A stretch of 6,280 bases of DNA from an uncultured Anaerolineales bacterium (GTDB taxonomy: Bacteria > Chloroflexota > Anaerolineae > Anaerolineales > UBA11657): the NCBI GenBank assembly GCA_913031335.1, contig CAJWGI010000085.1, positions 1 to 6,280 on the forward strand. The letters run 5' to 3'. The position numbers were made by a program, and so were the translations under genes. Each line of letters starts with the position of its first letter. Positions within the stretch are counted from its first letter, which is position 1. Below the pieces are notes generated by a model. The model saw nothing but the letters and a program-made list of their open reading frames with translations, searched no databases and was not told the origin of the DNA. Shown one piece after another: positions 1 to 6,280 of this stretch.

Positions 1-507
1 GAGGTGAAGATTGAGCATGGACACGCCTGCACCAAGGAGGTGGACGACAGCGAGGTTTTCCGCGTCTGCCCATTCGGGCACGAGAACGCCATTGAGGTCA
101 GCCGGGCGGAGCTGGCCAATGTCATCGAGGCGCGGGCGGAGGAGATATTCGATTTGCTGCTGCAGGAAATAAAGCGGTCCGGTTATGACGGTCTGCTGCC
201 GGCCGGGGTGGTGCTCACCGGTGGTACGGCGCAGCTGGCCGGATTCCGCCAGCTGGCGACGGGCTCGTTGGGTTTGCCCGTGCGCGTGTCTGAGCCGCGA
301 GATTTGCGTGGTCTGGTTGATCAGGTGCAAGGCCCGGCCTATTCAACTGTTGTGGGTCTGCTGAACTGGGCGCTGCGGGAGACCATGTTGGCCACGGGGA
401 CGCCGGCGAATGGACACGGCGGCAATGGTCGCCACCGGTCCAATGGGAACTCGGGGCCGGGGTTGTGGGCAGTTATCGGGGATTGGGCCAAGCGCCTCGC
501 GCCTTAA
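1..507 (+). CDS. ftsA: Cell division protein FtsA, C-terminal part (5' end outside window)
   Basis: This actin-like ATPase tethers FtsZ filaments to the inner face of the membrane. Only the last 168 codons are present. Frame 1 is open from the first base, so the ATG/GTG-like codons near the edge are internal. Visible family features are a KIEHGHA segment near the start, an EVSRAELANVIEARAEEIF helix, and the adenosine/phosphate loop VLTGGTAQLAGF at about residues 70-81 of the fragment. A Gly/Asn/His-rich linker follows. The last 15 or so residues (GLWAVIGDWAKRLAP) look like the amphipathic membrane-targeting helix that ends FtsA proteins. The fragment matches the expected C-terminal third to half of a protein of about 400 residues. 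It is followed 85 bases later by ftsZ, the classical partner. The identification is firm; the missing N-terminus cannot be judged. Confidence 0.93.
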   Translation, partial: EVKIEHGHACTKEVDDSEVFRVCPFGHENAIEVSRAELANVIEARAEEIFDLLLQEIKRSGYDGLLPAGVVLTGGTAQLAGFRQLATGSLGLPVRVSEPRDLRGLVDQVQGPAYSTVVGLLNWALRETMLATGTPANGHGGNGRHRSNGNSGPGLWAVIGDWAKRLAP

Positions 508-549
508 TATCGTAAACTCCGCCGGTGTGGGTTTTCAAGAGGTGATTGA

Positions 550-568
550 TTGTCAGCGCTGCTGACGA
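550..568 (+). promoter_or_regulatory. Hairpin just upstream of the ftsZ ribosome site
   Basis: Six perfect pairs (GTCAGC 552-557 with GCTGAC 561-566) enclose a 3-base loop. A T-G and a T-A pair extend the stem to 550-568. It ends where the AAAGGA ribosome-site-like sequence begins (568-573). There is no T-run after it, so it is not a standard intrinsic terminator. It could affect mRNA processing, stability or FtsZ translation in the ftsA-ftsZ message. This is seen as sequence only; a role is inferred. Confidence 0.4.
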
Positions 569-592
569 AAGGAAAAAAAGGTGAAAGCGAAA

Positions 593-1924
593 ATGGAAAT
601 GGAAAATGCAGAAAACGCGATGGAAGTGCAAGTAGCAGCAAACGAAACAACTGGTTTTGAAGCTCCAACTTCAAAAAGCAAGCACGGAAACGCCGCGAGC
701 GAGGGCTCGCAGGGTTCAGGGCAAACACAATCCAAACCCCCACAGGTCAGGAGGCCATACAGCATGAAACCAGCACCACAGGCAGAGACGTTCGCGAGTA
801 TCAAAGTCGTGGGAGTAGGCGGCGGTGGCACCAATGCGGTCAATCGCATGATTGGCGAAGGGTTGCACGGCGTTGAATTCATCGCCATCAACACCGATGC
901 GCAGGCGCTGCTGCAATCTGAAGCGACCTGCCGCGTGCGCATTGGCGACAAACTCACGCGCGGATTGGGCGCAGGCGGCGACCCCGAGAAAGGCGCAAAG
1001 GCGGCCGAAGAGTCGGCCGACGAGCTCTACGAGGTACTCAAGGGCGCGGACATGGTGTTCATCACCGCGGGAATGGGCGGCGGCACGGGAACCGGGGCAG
1101 CGCCAATCTTATCCCAGATTGCCAGAGATGTGCGTGCACTGACCATCGGCGTGGTAACGCGTCCTTTCCATTTCGAGGGCGCACGGCGGGCGCAGCTGGC
1201 CGAAGAGGGAATTCAGGAGTTAAAGGATAAAGCGGACACCTTGATCGTAATTCCGAATGACCGCTTACTCCAAGTGGTGGACAAGCAGGCCGGGCTGCAG
1301 GATTCTTTTAAAGAGGCTGATAGCGTGCTGCTCCAGGGCGTGCAGGGCATTTCGGAATTGATCACCGTGCCCGGGCTCCTAAACCTGGATTTCGCCGATG
1401 TGAGAACGATTATGGCAGAGGGCGGAGCAGCATTGATGGCCGTTGGCAGTGCTTCGGGAGAGGATCGTGCCCGACTGGCGGCCGAGCAAGCCATTAGCAG
1501 CCAAATGCTCGATATCAGCATAGATGGCGCCCGCGGCATCCTCTTCAACGTGACCGGCGGCAGCGACCTCACCCTGTACGAGGTCAACGAGGCGGCGGCA
1601 ATCGTCAAGGAGACCGCGCACCCAGACGTAAATCTGATCTTCGGGGCAGTGATCGATCCGAATCTGGAGGATGAAATCCGCATGACGGTCATCGCTACCG
1701 GGTTCGAGCGTCACACCGGCATGCGCCGGCGGGCGTTTGATCATCAACAGAAGAAATCAGCCCAGGCGGAACAGAAAGATGCTGAAACCACCCTTGAATC
1801 CGTCGCTGATGACATGGCGGAGCATTCGGTGTCTCTGGAAGCAGCCACAAACGAGGTCGATTTTATGGCGAATTCGTTTGATCCGGGGGCATTGGATATC
1901 CCCGCATTTCTGCGCCGGCGCTGA
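593..1924 (+). CDS. ftsZ: Cell division GTPase FtsZ
   Basis: This tubulin homologue polymerises with GTP at mid-cell to form the Z ring. Numbered from ATG 593 (443 aa), it has the glycine-rich [13 protein letters not shown] loop (about 74-86), the tubulin signature GGGTGTG (163-169), a TRPFHFEG segment, and the T7 loop [11 protein letters not shown] with N264, D266 and D269 that completes GTP hydrolysis in the adjacent subunit. A variable linker runs from about 381 to 433. The C-terminal peptide [10 protein letters not shown] (434-443) is the docking site for FtsA. The start is uncertain. ATG 593 has AAGGTGA eight bases upstream. GTG 581 has AAAGGA. ATG 764 has a perfect AGGAGG nine bases upstream and would give a 386-aa protein of usual FtsZ length starting [10 protein letters not shown]. 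The extra 57 residues are hydrophilic and Lys/Glu/Asn/Ser/Gln-rich, probably disordered. Family identity is certain; the N-terminus is open. Confidence 0.96.
   Translation: MEMENAENAMEVQVAANETTGFEAPTSKSKHGNAASEGSQGSGQTQSKPPQVRRPYSMKPAPQAETFASIKVVGVGGGGTNAVNRMIGEGLHGVEFIAINTDAQALLQSEATCRVRIGDKLTRGLGAGGDPEKGAKAAEESADELYEVLKGADMVFITAGMGGGTGTGAAPILSQIARDVRALTIGVVTRPFHFEGARRAQLAEEGIQELKDKADTLIVIPNDRLLQVVDKQAGLQDSFKEADSVLLQGVQGISELITVPGLLNLDFADVRTIMAEGGAALMAVGSASGEDRARLAAEQAISSQMLDISIDGARGILFNVTGGSDLTLYEVNEAAAIVKETAHPDVNLIFGAVIDPNLEDEIRMTVIATGFERHTGMRRRAFDHQQKKSAQAEQKDAETTLESVADDMAEHSVSLEAATNEVDFMANSFDPGALDIPAFLRRR
749..754 (+). promoter_or_regulatory. Internal Shine-Dalgarno site for an alternative FtsZ start
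   Basis: AGGAGG lies nine bases before the in-frame ATG at 764. It is the strongest ribosome site in the ftsZ region. Translation from here would give FtsZ without the low-complexity N-terminal extension, beginning about a dozen residues before the first GTPase strand as in most FtsZ proteins. It could be the true start or a second start giving two isoforms. The same bases also encode Arg-Arg (AGG AGG) in the longer frame, so chance is possible. Confidence 0.5.
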
Positions 1925-2094
1925 GGGTTGCTTCCACCACAGTGTAGCAAAAAACCGCGCGGATGCAATTGAGACATGCGTGTCTCTGATGGGGATTTGC
2001 GCATAGTGGGTGGCGTGGGAGTCGTAAAGTGCCGACCAGTTTCTTCTATCCAATGAATTGAAAAAATTTAAGGTTAAAACGTCTGCAAGCGGCC

Positions 2095-2124
2095 TTGTGA
2101 TAAACGCTATCGGCATGATAGGAT
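2095..2124 (+). promoter_or_regulatory. Candidate sigma-70-type promoter for nrdR-nrdJ
   Basis: TTGTGA (2095-2100) and TAGGAT (2119-2124) each match the -35 and -10 consensus at four of six positions and are separated by 18 bases. An A/T-rich tract just upstream (about 2057-2079) could act as an UP element. A start near 2131 would leave a leader of about 100 bases before nrdR. Matches are modest, so this is a candidate only. Confidence 0.3.
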
Positions 2125-2222
2125 GCGTGCACTCTAGACCCAATATGTCGGGGAATACGATGTCGATTGTACACATGTGGCGTCTGTCGCACTGTTCTGG
2201 GGATTGCTGAGAGGCACTCCGT

Positions 2223-2228
2223 AGGAGG
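2223..2228 (+). promoter_or_regulatory. nrdR ribosome-binding site, partly within a small hairpin
   Basis: A perfect AGGAGG lies five bases before ATG 2234, fixing the nrdR start. The preceding CTCC (2217-2220) can pair with GGAG (2224-2227) across a GTA loop. This is only four base pairs, so it could at most mildly mask the site. Confidence 0.75.
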
Positions 2229-2233
2229 GAAAA

Positions 2234-2680
2234 ATGCACTGCCCATTTTGCCAGTCGGCGCGCTCGCGCGTGATTGACACCGACCACGATACGCGGGGCG
2301 GAGTGCGACGGCGGCGGGTGTGCGGCGAATGCAGCGAGCGTTACAGCACCTACGAGCGGGCGATGAAAGCCACACCGTTTCTAATAAAACAGGACGGGCG
2401 GCGTGAAGATTTCGACCGGGAGAAACTGGAGCGCGGGATTCGCGTTGCGTGCGCCAAGCGGCCGGTCGCCAGCGCTGACATTTCCCGGCTGGTGGGCGAG
2501 GTGGAAGCCAGGTTGCAGGATATCGGCAAGTTGGAGACATCCAGTCGTGTTGTGGGCGACATTGTCATAGAGGGACTGAAATCGCTGGATCAGATTGCGT
2601 ACATTCGTTATGCGATTGTATACCTTGGTCTGAGCGATTTGCAGGCAGTGCGGACTGAAATCGACCGGCTGTTGGCATAA
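2234..2680 (+). CDS. nrdR: Transcriptional repressor NrdR (zinc ribbon + ATP cone)
   Basis: NrdR represses ribonucleotide reductase genes when bound to (d)ATP, through NrdR boxes at their promoters. The 148-aa product is near the family's usual length. The N-terminal zinc ribbon has its four cysteines at C3, C6, C30 and C33 (MHCPFC and VCGEC), with the basic RRRRVC stretch before the second pair and STYER after it. The ATP cone spans about residues 48-138, opening with PFLIKQDGRREDFDREKLERG and containing the usual AKRPV and AYIRYAIVY segments. The start is fixed by AGGAGG five bases upstream. The stop is followed 21 bases later by nrdJ, so the pair is very probably cotranscribed and nrdJ is its likely target. 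In its only sizeable upstream gap I could not recognise a convincing pair of NrdR boxes. No key residue is missing. Confidence 0.96.
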   Translation: MHCPFCQSARSRVIDTDHDTRGGVRRRRVCGECSERYSTYERAMKATPFLIKQDGRREDFDREKLERGIRVACAKRPVASADISRLVGEVEARLQDIGKLETSSRVVGDIVIEGLKSLDQIAYIRYAIVYLGLSDLQAVRTEIDRLLA

Positions 2681-2701
2681 TAATCTGATGGGAGCGTAGT
2701 A

Positions 2702-5182
2702 ATGATGCGGACAGAAAAGCACGTTCCTGAAACAGGTCTTCGGGAGGGCGCCATGCGGACGGAACCCGACATTGAGAATGACGCCTACCTGCGGCCAGTG
2801 ACTAAACTCACGGATAATGCGCGGGTGGTGCTGGAAAAGCGCTATCTGCGCCGGGGCGATAGTGGTCAACCGATTGAGACTGTGGAGGAAATGTTCTGGC
2901 GCGTGGCCTATAACGTGGCCCTAGCGGAAAAGGAATTTGACTGTGATCCTGACCCGGTCGCGGAGGAATTCTATGACCTGCTGACCGGCCTGCGGTTTCT
3001 ACCGAACTCGCCGACCTTCACTGGGGCCGGAACTCCGCTGGGGCAACTGGCAGCTTGTTTTGTGCTGCCAATCTCTGATGACATGGGGAGAGATTCGGCC
3101 GGCATTTTTCAGACTCTGCGTGACGCGGCGCTGATTCAGCAGACTGGTGGGGGCAATGGGTTCTCGTTCTCCAATCTTCGACCCAAGGGCTCCGTGGTCA
3201 AATCATCCGCCGGTGAGGCAACCGGGCCAGTGGGATTCTTGCGCGTGTATGACCGCGCCTTCGGTGAAATCGCTCAGGGCGGCACTCGCCGGGGCGCCAA
3301 CATGGCGGTGCTGCGTGTTGATCACCCCGATATTCGCGAATTCATCACCTGCAAGGTTGACGAGAACCAGATTACCAATTTCAATATCTCCGTCGGGGTT
3401 ACGGACGAATTCATGCAGGCGGTTCAGGATGATGCGCTCTTCGACCTGCACTGCCCACAGAGCGGGGAGATCACGGAAACCGTTCCGGCGCGCCAGCTGT
3501 TTAGCATGATTGTGCAGCACGCTCATCACAACGGCGAGCCGGGCATGCTGTTTCTGGATGCTGCTAACCGGCAGAACCCGCTGTTGCATTTGTACCAGCT
3601 GGAGGCCACCAATCCGTGCGGGGAGCAGTATCTGGGCCCGTACGAGAACTGCTGTTTGGGGTCCGTAAACCTGGCCCAACATTGCGGTGCGGATGGAGCA
3701 GTGGATTGGGAAAAACTGGCGGCCACCGTGCAGTCATCCACACGCTTCCTCGATAACGTGGTGACGGCCAACGCCTATGTTCCTGACGTGCCGAAATTGC
3801 GGGAAACTGCACTGCGGGCGCGCCGCATCGGCCTTGGCATCATGGGACTGGGAGACCTGATGTACCACGCCGGCATCCGCTATGGCTCACCGGCAGCCGA
3901 GGAGTTTGCCGGTCAAGTGATGGAGTTCGTGCGCTTTCATTGCATGCGCGCCAGCGTTGATCTGGCCGCGAAGCGCGGGCCGTTTGAGGCCATCCGCGGA
4001 AGCATTTACGACCCGGAAAACTTGAGATGGACGGCGCCGCAGCCGCTCAATTCCTACAACATGGACTTCGGACGCCCGGCGCTGGATTGGAGTACAATCA
4101 CGGGCGGAATCCGGGAAAACGGCATCCGTAATGCCGCCCAGACCACCATCGCCCCCACCGGCACAATAGCCACAGTGGCGGGCTGCGAGGCCTACGGGTG
4201 CGAGCCGGCGTTTGCGCTGGCATATGTGCGCCATGTCAATGACAATGGCCGCGACCTGGCGCTGGAATACACCAGCCCGCTTTTTGAAAAAGCCCTGATT
4301 TCAGCCGGTGTCGACGCACAACAGCGCGGTGAAATCATCAGTCAGGTATTGCAGACAGGTTCGTGCCAGCAGGTCGCTGTCGTGCCGAAGGAAGTCCGGG
4401 AGGCTTTTGTTGTCTCGCAGGATATTACCGCAGAACAGCATGTGCGCCTGCAGGCCTGCCTGCAGGCGTTCGTGGACAACAGCCTCTCGAAAACCTGCAA
4501 CTTCCCCGCGGACGCCACCGAAACCGACGTGGCAGAGGCATACAATCTGGGCTGGTCGCTGGGCTGCAAAGGCCTGACGGTGTACGTCACGGGAAGCCGC
4601 AAGAAGGTGGTGCTGGAGACAAAGGATACAGCTGCCGCGAACGAAGCCGGCGTGCCGGAGTCGAAACAGCTTTTCCCCGAATCGAAGAAACCGCGCCCAA
4701 CGCGATTGCGGGGCTCCACCTATCTTGTGGATACGCCGATGGGCAAATCCTATGTGACCATAAACGAAAACGGTGACAGCGATCCTTTCGAGGTTTTCAT
4801 CAGCACAGCCAAGGCCGGCAGCGAGACATCGGCGATATCGGAGGCGATTGGACGGCTGATTTCCTACGTGTTGCGCATTTCCTCCCCGATTATGCCGCGT
4901 GAGCGGTTGGAAGAAGCGGTGCGTCAACTGGAAGGAATCGGCGGCGGGCGCTCGCTGGGTTTCGGGCCCAACAGAGTGCGCTCCTTGCCGGACGGGGTGG
5001 CGCGGGCGCTACGCGGCTATCTGAATGATAAGGCCGAAAGCGATCTTCCGGAGGAATTGCACTCGGAGGAAGGCCAGCTCGCGTTTCGCTTTGGCGCCCT
5101 GTGCCCGGAATGTGGAGAGGCTGCGGTTGTGAATGAAGAGGGCTGCCGCAAATGCTACGCTTGCGGCTTCAGCGAGTGCTGA
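2702..5182 (+). CDS. nrdJ: Class II (adenosylcobalamin-dependent) ribonucleoside-diphosphate reductase NrdJ
   Basis: NrdJ reduces ribonucleotides to deoxyribonucleotides, using a radical generated from coenzyme B12 in the cytoplasm with or without oxygen. The 826-aa product has a short N-terminal domain ([14 protein letters not shown] at 36-49) with no ATP cone before it. C119 in the AACFVLP segment and C317 in the CCLGS segment match the redox pair. NPCGEQ (304-309) carries the thiyl-radical cysteine C306 and E308. APTGTIA (484-490) is the substrate phosphate loop. A linker at about 636-665 leads to a TSCPD-type domain (about 666-775, with [14 protein letters not shown] at 751-764). The tail has C801, C804, C815, C818, C821 and C826, and the last cysteines are the expected shuttle dithiol that re-reduces the active site. 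ATG 2702 has GGGAG seven bases upstream; ATG 2753 (M18), with GGAGG five bases upstream, is an equally good start. No nrdB-type small subunit is present, as expected for this class. Confidence 0.96.
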   Translation: MMRTEKHVPETGLREGAMRTEPDIENDAYLRPVTKLTDNARVVLEKRYLRRGDSGQPIETVEEMFWRVAYNVALAEKEFDCDPDPVAEEFYDLLTGLRFLPNSPTFTGAGTPLGQLAACFVLPISDDMGRDSAGIFQTLRDAALIQQTGGGNGFSFSNLRPKGSVVKSSAGEATGPVGFLRVYDRAFGEIAQGGTRRGANMAVLRVDHPDIREFITCKVDENQITNFNISVGVTDEFMQAVQDDALFDLHCPQSGEITETVPARQLFSMIVQHAHHNGEPGMLFLDAANRQNPLLHLYQLEATNPCGEQYLGPYENCCLGSVNLAQHCGADGAVDWEKLAATVQSSTRFLDNVVTANAYVPDVPKLRETALRARRIGLGIMGLGDLMYHAGIRYGSPAAEEFAGQVMEFVRFHCMRASVDLAAKRGPFEAIRGSIYDPENLRWTAPQPLNSYNMDFGRPALDWSTITGGIRENGIRNAAQTTIAPTGTIATVAGCEAYGCEPAFALAYVRHVNDNGRDLALEYTSPLFEKALISAGVDAQQRGEIISQVLQTGSCQQVAVVPKEVREAFVVSQDITAEQHVRLQACLQAFVDNSLSKTCNFPADATETDVAEAYNLGWSLGCKGLTVYVTGSRKKVVLETKDTAAANEAGVPESKQLFPESKKPRPTRLRGSTYLVDTPMGKSYVTINENGDSDPFEVFISTAKAGSETSAISEAIGRLISYVLRISSPIMPRERLEEAVRQLEGIGGGRSLGFGPNRVRSLPDGVARALRGYLNDKAESDLPEELHSEEGQLAFRFGALCPECGEAAVVNEEGCRKCYACGFSEC
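2743..2747 (+). promoter_or_regulatory. Second ribosome site, for an alternative nrdJ start at 2753
   Basis: GGAGG lies five bases before the in-frame ATG at 2753. Starting there removes 17 residues, none of which belongs to a recognisable domain, and leaves about 18 residues before the LTDNA motif. It competes with the GGGAG site (2690-2694) for ATG 2702. Confidence 0.4.
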
Positions 5183-5228
5183 AAGCCCCGTAGCGCCACA
5201 CCGGTACACTAACACGTCGCAACTGTTG

Positions 5229-5260
5229 CGGGATGGGCCTGTAGTCGCGGGCTCATCCCG
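5229..5260 (+). terminator. Strong hairpin in the convergent nrdJ / yceI gap, likely bidirectional terminator
   Basis: CGGGATGGGCC (5229-5239) pairs with GGCTCATCCCG (5250-5260) over eleven positions, with a single G-T wobble, around a 10-base loop. It lies 46 bases after the nrdJ stop and 30 bases beyond the stop of the - strand gene, so it can serve transcripts from both sides. On the + strand only three T residues follow, and on the - strand no T-run follows, so it is not a textbook intrinsic terminator. Position and stem strength are the main evidence. Confidence 0.5.
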
Positions 5261-5290
5261 TTTGCGGTTGTGGGCGCGGTCACATATCCA

Positions 5291-6157
5291 TCAGTTAGCG
5301 GGCAGCGCGACGAATTCGAAGGTGATGTCGACGTCGTTTTCGGCCTCAATCATGCCGGCCACCGCCGGCGGCTCGAACCCGAAATCCGTCATCTGAACGC
5401 GAGCTACTGCTTGTCCGGAAAGCCGCTCTCCCTCCACACTTGCGCTTACCGTGAACACCGTCGCGTGCACGACGTCACGTACCAGTAAATCACCGGCAAC
5501 TTCAAACGCGAGCACATCTCCCGGTACGTAACTCTGTGGCAGGCCGTGCAGTTCGGTGGGCGAGAAGACCGCCAGCGGGAATTTGCTGCTCTGTAGCCAG
5601 CGGTCGCGGATGGCCTTATCACGGCGCTCCTTGTCACTCTGGAAGGCGCTGATGTCAACAGTGATTTCCCCCACGGTGCTTGCGGCCGGATTCTCAAAGT
5701 CAACCATGATTTCGCCTGACACTACGCTTGTTGCCGCTACGGCGTAAGCGTAGCGATTGTTCTGACCGAGGAAGGTCTCTCCCACGCCGTAGGACACTGT
5801 CGACTGAGATGGGTCAATCACGAAGCGAGTGGGTCCAGCCGCGGCCGCAGGCGCTGCGGTCGGCGGAACCGGGGATGGGTTGGCCGGCGCCGAAGTTGGC
5901 TCTGGCGCGGTTGAGCTGGCGGGCGCAGGCGAGTCGGTGGGCTGTGGGGCCGCTGTGGGGGTGAATGTGGCAGTCAGTGTGGGGACTTCTGTGGCGACCA
6001 TCGTAGGGGCGGCCGTGCGCTCAGCGGGCATCGCGGCTGACTGCTGCTGGGTCGCGGCCGGCGTGCATGCCACCACGATGAGGGCCAGAAACAACGCTAT
6101 CGATGTGCCGATGCGAAACCGGCGGTATGCTATTGAGAACATGAATGGATTATACAC
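5291..6157 (-). CDS. YceI-domain lipoprotein
   Basis: YceI-family proteins have a lipocalin-like barrel that binds isoprenoid or other lipids; the substrate here cannot be told. The 288-aa product begins with a lipoprotein signal peptide: basic residues (YRRFR), a hydrophobic core, and lipobox VVAC with C31 as the lipidated residue. This would anchor it to the outer face of the membrane. Residues 32 to about 109 are a Thr/Pro/Ala/Ser-rich stalk. The YceI domain occupies about 110-286: FVIDPSQSTVSYGV strand, SGEIMVDF, the characteristic RRDKAIRDRWLQSSKFP helix-loop (178-194), a GDLLVRDVVHATVFTV segment and a late DFGFEPP. The GTG start at 6157 has GGTGA seven bases upstream. ATG at 6142 (residue 6) keeps the signal peptide intact and is equally plausible, notably if the message is leaderless. 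The gene converges on nrdJ and has no evident functional link to it. Confidence 0.88.
   Translation of the reverse strand: MYNPFMFSIAYRRFRIGTSIALFLALIVVACTPAATQQQSAAMPAERTAAPTMVATEVPTLTATFTPTAAPQPTDSPAPASSTAPEPTSAPANPSPVPPTAAPAAAAGPTRFVIDPSQSTVSYGVGETFLGQNNRYAYAVAATSVVSGEIMVDFENPAASTVGEITVDISAFQSDKERRDKAIRDRWLQSSKFPLAVFSPTELHGLPQSYVPGDVLAFEVAGDLLVRDVVHATVFTVSASVEGERLSGQAVARVQMTDFGFEPPAVAGMIEAENDVDITFEFVALPAN
6149..6154 (-). promoter_or_regulatory. Perfect -10 box overlapping the yceI-type gene start
   Basis: TATAAT reads on the - strand and ends six bases before ATG 6142. A transcript from it would start at about that ATG, making a leaderless message. I see no good -35 box at the usual distance. 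The same bases lie inside the reading frame if translation starts at GTG 6157, so only one of the two readings would apply to a given transcript. Confidence 0.3.
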
Positions 6158-6164
6158 ATCTGAG

Positions 6165-6280
6165 TCACCACATCTTTAGATTGCGCACATTATAACGCCC
6201 TCGAATGAAGATTATGTAAAGGAACCCCGTCCAGAAGGTTGAGCGGTACGACAGTTCACGCATCGCGCGGCTAAAGTTCG
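6165..6280 (-). CDS. Possible C-terminal end of an upstream gene (partial, unrecognised)
   Basis: A - strand frame is open from the window edge to TGA at 6167-6165, about 37 codons, ending FLYIIFIRGRYNVRNLKMW. It is rich in aromatic and basic residues with a hydrophobic stretch. I do not recognise the family. If real, its stop is overlapped by the GGTGA ribosome site of the next gene, and only seven bases separate it from GTG 6157, a tight operon junction. Against it, the frame is short enough to be open by chance, and the region is AT-rich and contains promoter-like boxes. Confidence 0.33.
   Translation of the reverse strand, partial: NFSRAMRELSYRSTFWTGFLYIIFIRGRYNVRNLKMW
6189..6220 (-). 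promoter_or_regulatory. Candidate promoter upstream of the yceI-type gene
   Basis: On the - strand TTTACA (6220-6215, five of six to the -35 consensus) is followed after 20 bases by a perfect TATAAT (6194-6189). The spacer is longer than the usual 17. A start near 6182 would leave about 25 bases including the GGTGA site before GTG 6157. The surrounding 6171-6223 is markedly AT-rich against its flanks, as promoters often are. Confidence 0.35.

Larger units (their letters stand above)
1925..2233 (+). other. 309-base intergenic gap between ftsZ and nrdR
   Basis: I see no gene here. Contents in order: a short perfect hairpin (GAGACA 1971-1976, loop tgcg, TGTCTC 1981-1986) with no T-run, so at best a weak terminator; an A/T-rich tract at about 2057-2079; a promoter-like pair at 2095-2124; an 8-base palindrome CACATGTG (2172-2179); and the nrdR ribosome site. 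Short ATG frames (1976-2056, 26 codons; 2115-2210, 31 codons) lack ribosome sites. The length and composition fit a regulatory leader. No B12 riboswitch consensus was recognised by eye. Confidence 0.6.

Noticed and set aside
1954..1986. CCGCGCGG palindrome and GAGACA/TGTCTC hairpin as an ftsZ terminator
   Set aside because: The first has no loop and the second only six pairs, with no T-run after either; too weak to call.
2169..2180. TGTACACATGTGG as an NrdR box
   Set aside because: It is palindromic in parts, but the ACAC...GTGT arms with an A/T core are absent and there is no second copy at the expected spacing.
1976..2210. Two short ATG frames (26 and 31 codons) in the ftsZ-nrdR gap
   Set aside because: Neither has a ribosome site or protein-like composition; chance frames of this size are expected.
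2131..2233. Cobalamin riboswitch before the B12-dependent reductase operon
   Set aside because: I could not find the conserved B12 box or a matching multi-stem layout. A covariance-model search would settle it.
1757..2540. Long - strand frames across the ftsZ-nrdR region
   Set aside because: They run opposite to well-identified genes, show no recognisable domain and mirror the GC-rich codon pattern of the + strand genes.
5829..6179. Gly/Ala/Val-rich 116-codon + strand frame
   Set aside because: It is the antisense shadow of the low-complexity stalk and signal peptide of the - strand lipoprotein, with no family resemblance.

Overview
The window holds four co-directed genes on the + strand (the 3' end of ftsA, then ftsZ, nrdR and nrdJ). 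One convergent gene lies on the - strand, a YceI-domain lipoprotein. All five identifications rest on family motifs visible in the translations. The content is chromosomal housekeeping. I see no mobile element, CRISPR array, toxin module or phage gene.

The best guess for the organism is a moderately GC-rich bacterium of the Chloroflexota (Anaerolineae-like). The reasons are the ftsA-ftsZ-nrdR-nrdJ neighbourhood, use of a B12-dependent class II ribonucleotide reductase, and a lipoprotein whose lipidated cysteine is followed by a long Thr/Pro/Ala stalk, a style common in that phylum. This is inference from context and not a phylogenetic placement.

Layout: 1-507 is the C-terminal 168 codons of FtsA, with its nucleotide-binding GG loop and terminal amphipathic helix. 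508-580 is a short spacer with a hairpin next to the ftsZ ribosome site. 593-1924 (possibly 581-1924 or 764-1924) is FtsZ. 1925-2233 is a 309-base gap with a candidate promoter but no gene I can support. 2234-2680 is NrdR. 2702-5182 is the class II ribonucleotide reductase NrdJ. 5183-5290 is a convergent intergenic gap with a strong hairpin. 5291-6157 (-) is the YceI lipoprotein. 6158-6280 is AT-rich, contains two TATAAT boxes reading on the - strand, and has an open - frame that may be the end of another gene.

How the genes relate: FtsA anchors FtsZ filaments to the membrane, and both interaction ends are intact (the FtsA amphipathic tail and the FtsZ C-terminal peptide). NrdR is the ATP-cone/zinc-ribbon repressor of ribonucleotide reductase genes and sits 21 bases upstream of its presumed target, nrdJ. 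NrdJ itself shows no N-terminal ATP cone, so in this pair NrdR may carry the nucleotide sensing. The placement of dNTP synthesis next to the division genes is suggestive of coordination, but the 309-base gap with its own candidate promoter suggests that nrdR-nrdJ is a separate transcription unit.

The observations most worth checking are the nested FtsZ start sites with a possible 57-residue N-terminal extension, and the ambiguous start, promoter and upstream-gene arrangement at the 5' end of the lipoprotein gene. I found no evidence for an undescribed system.
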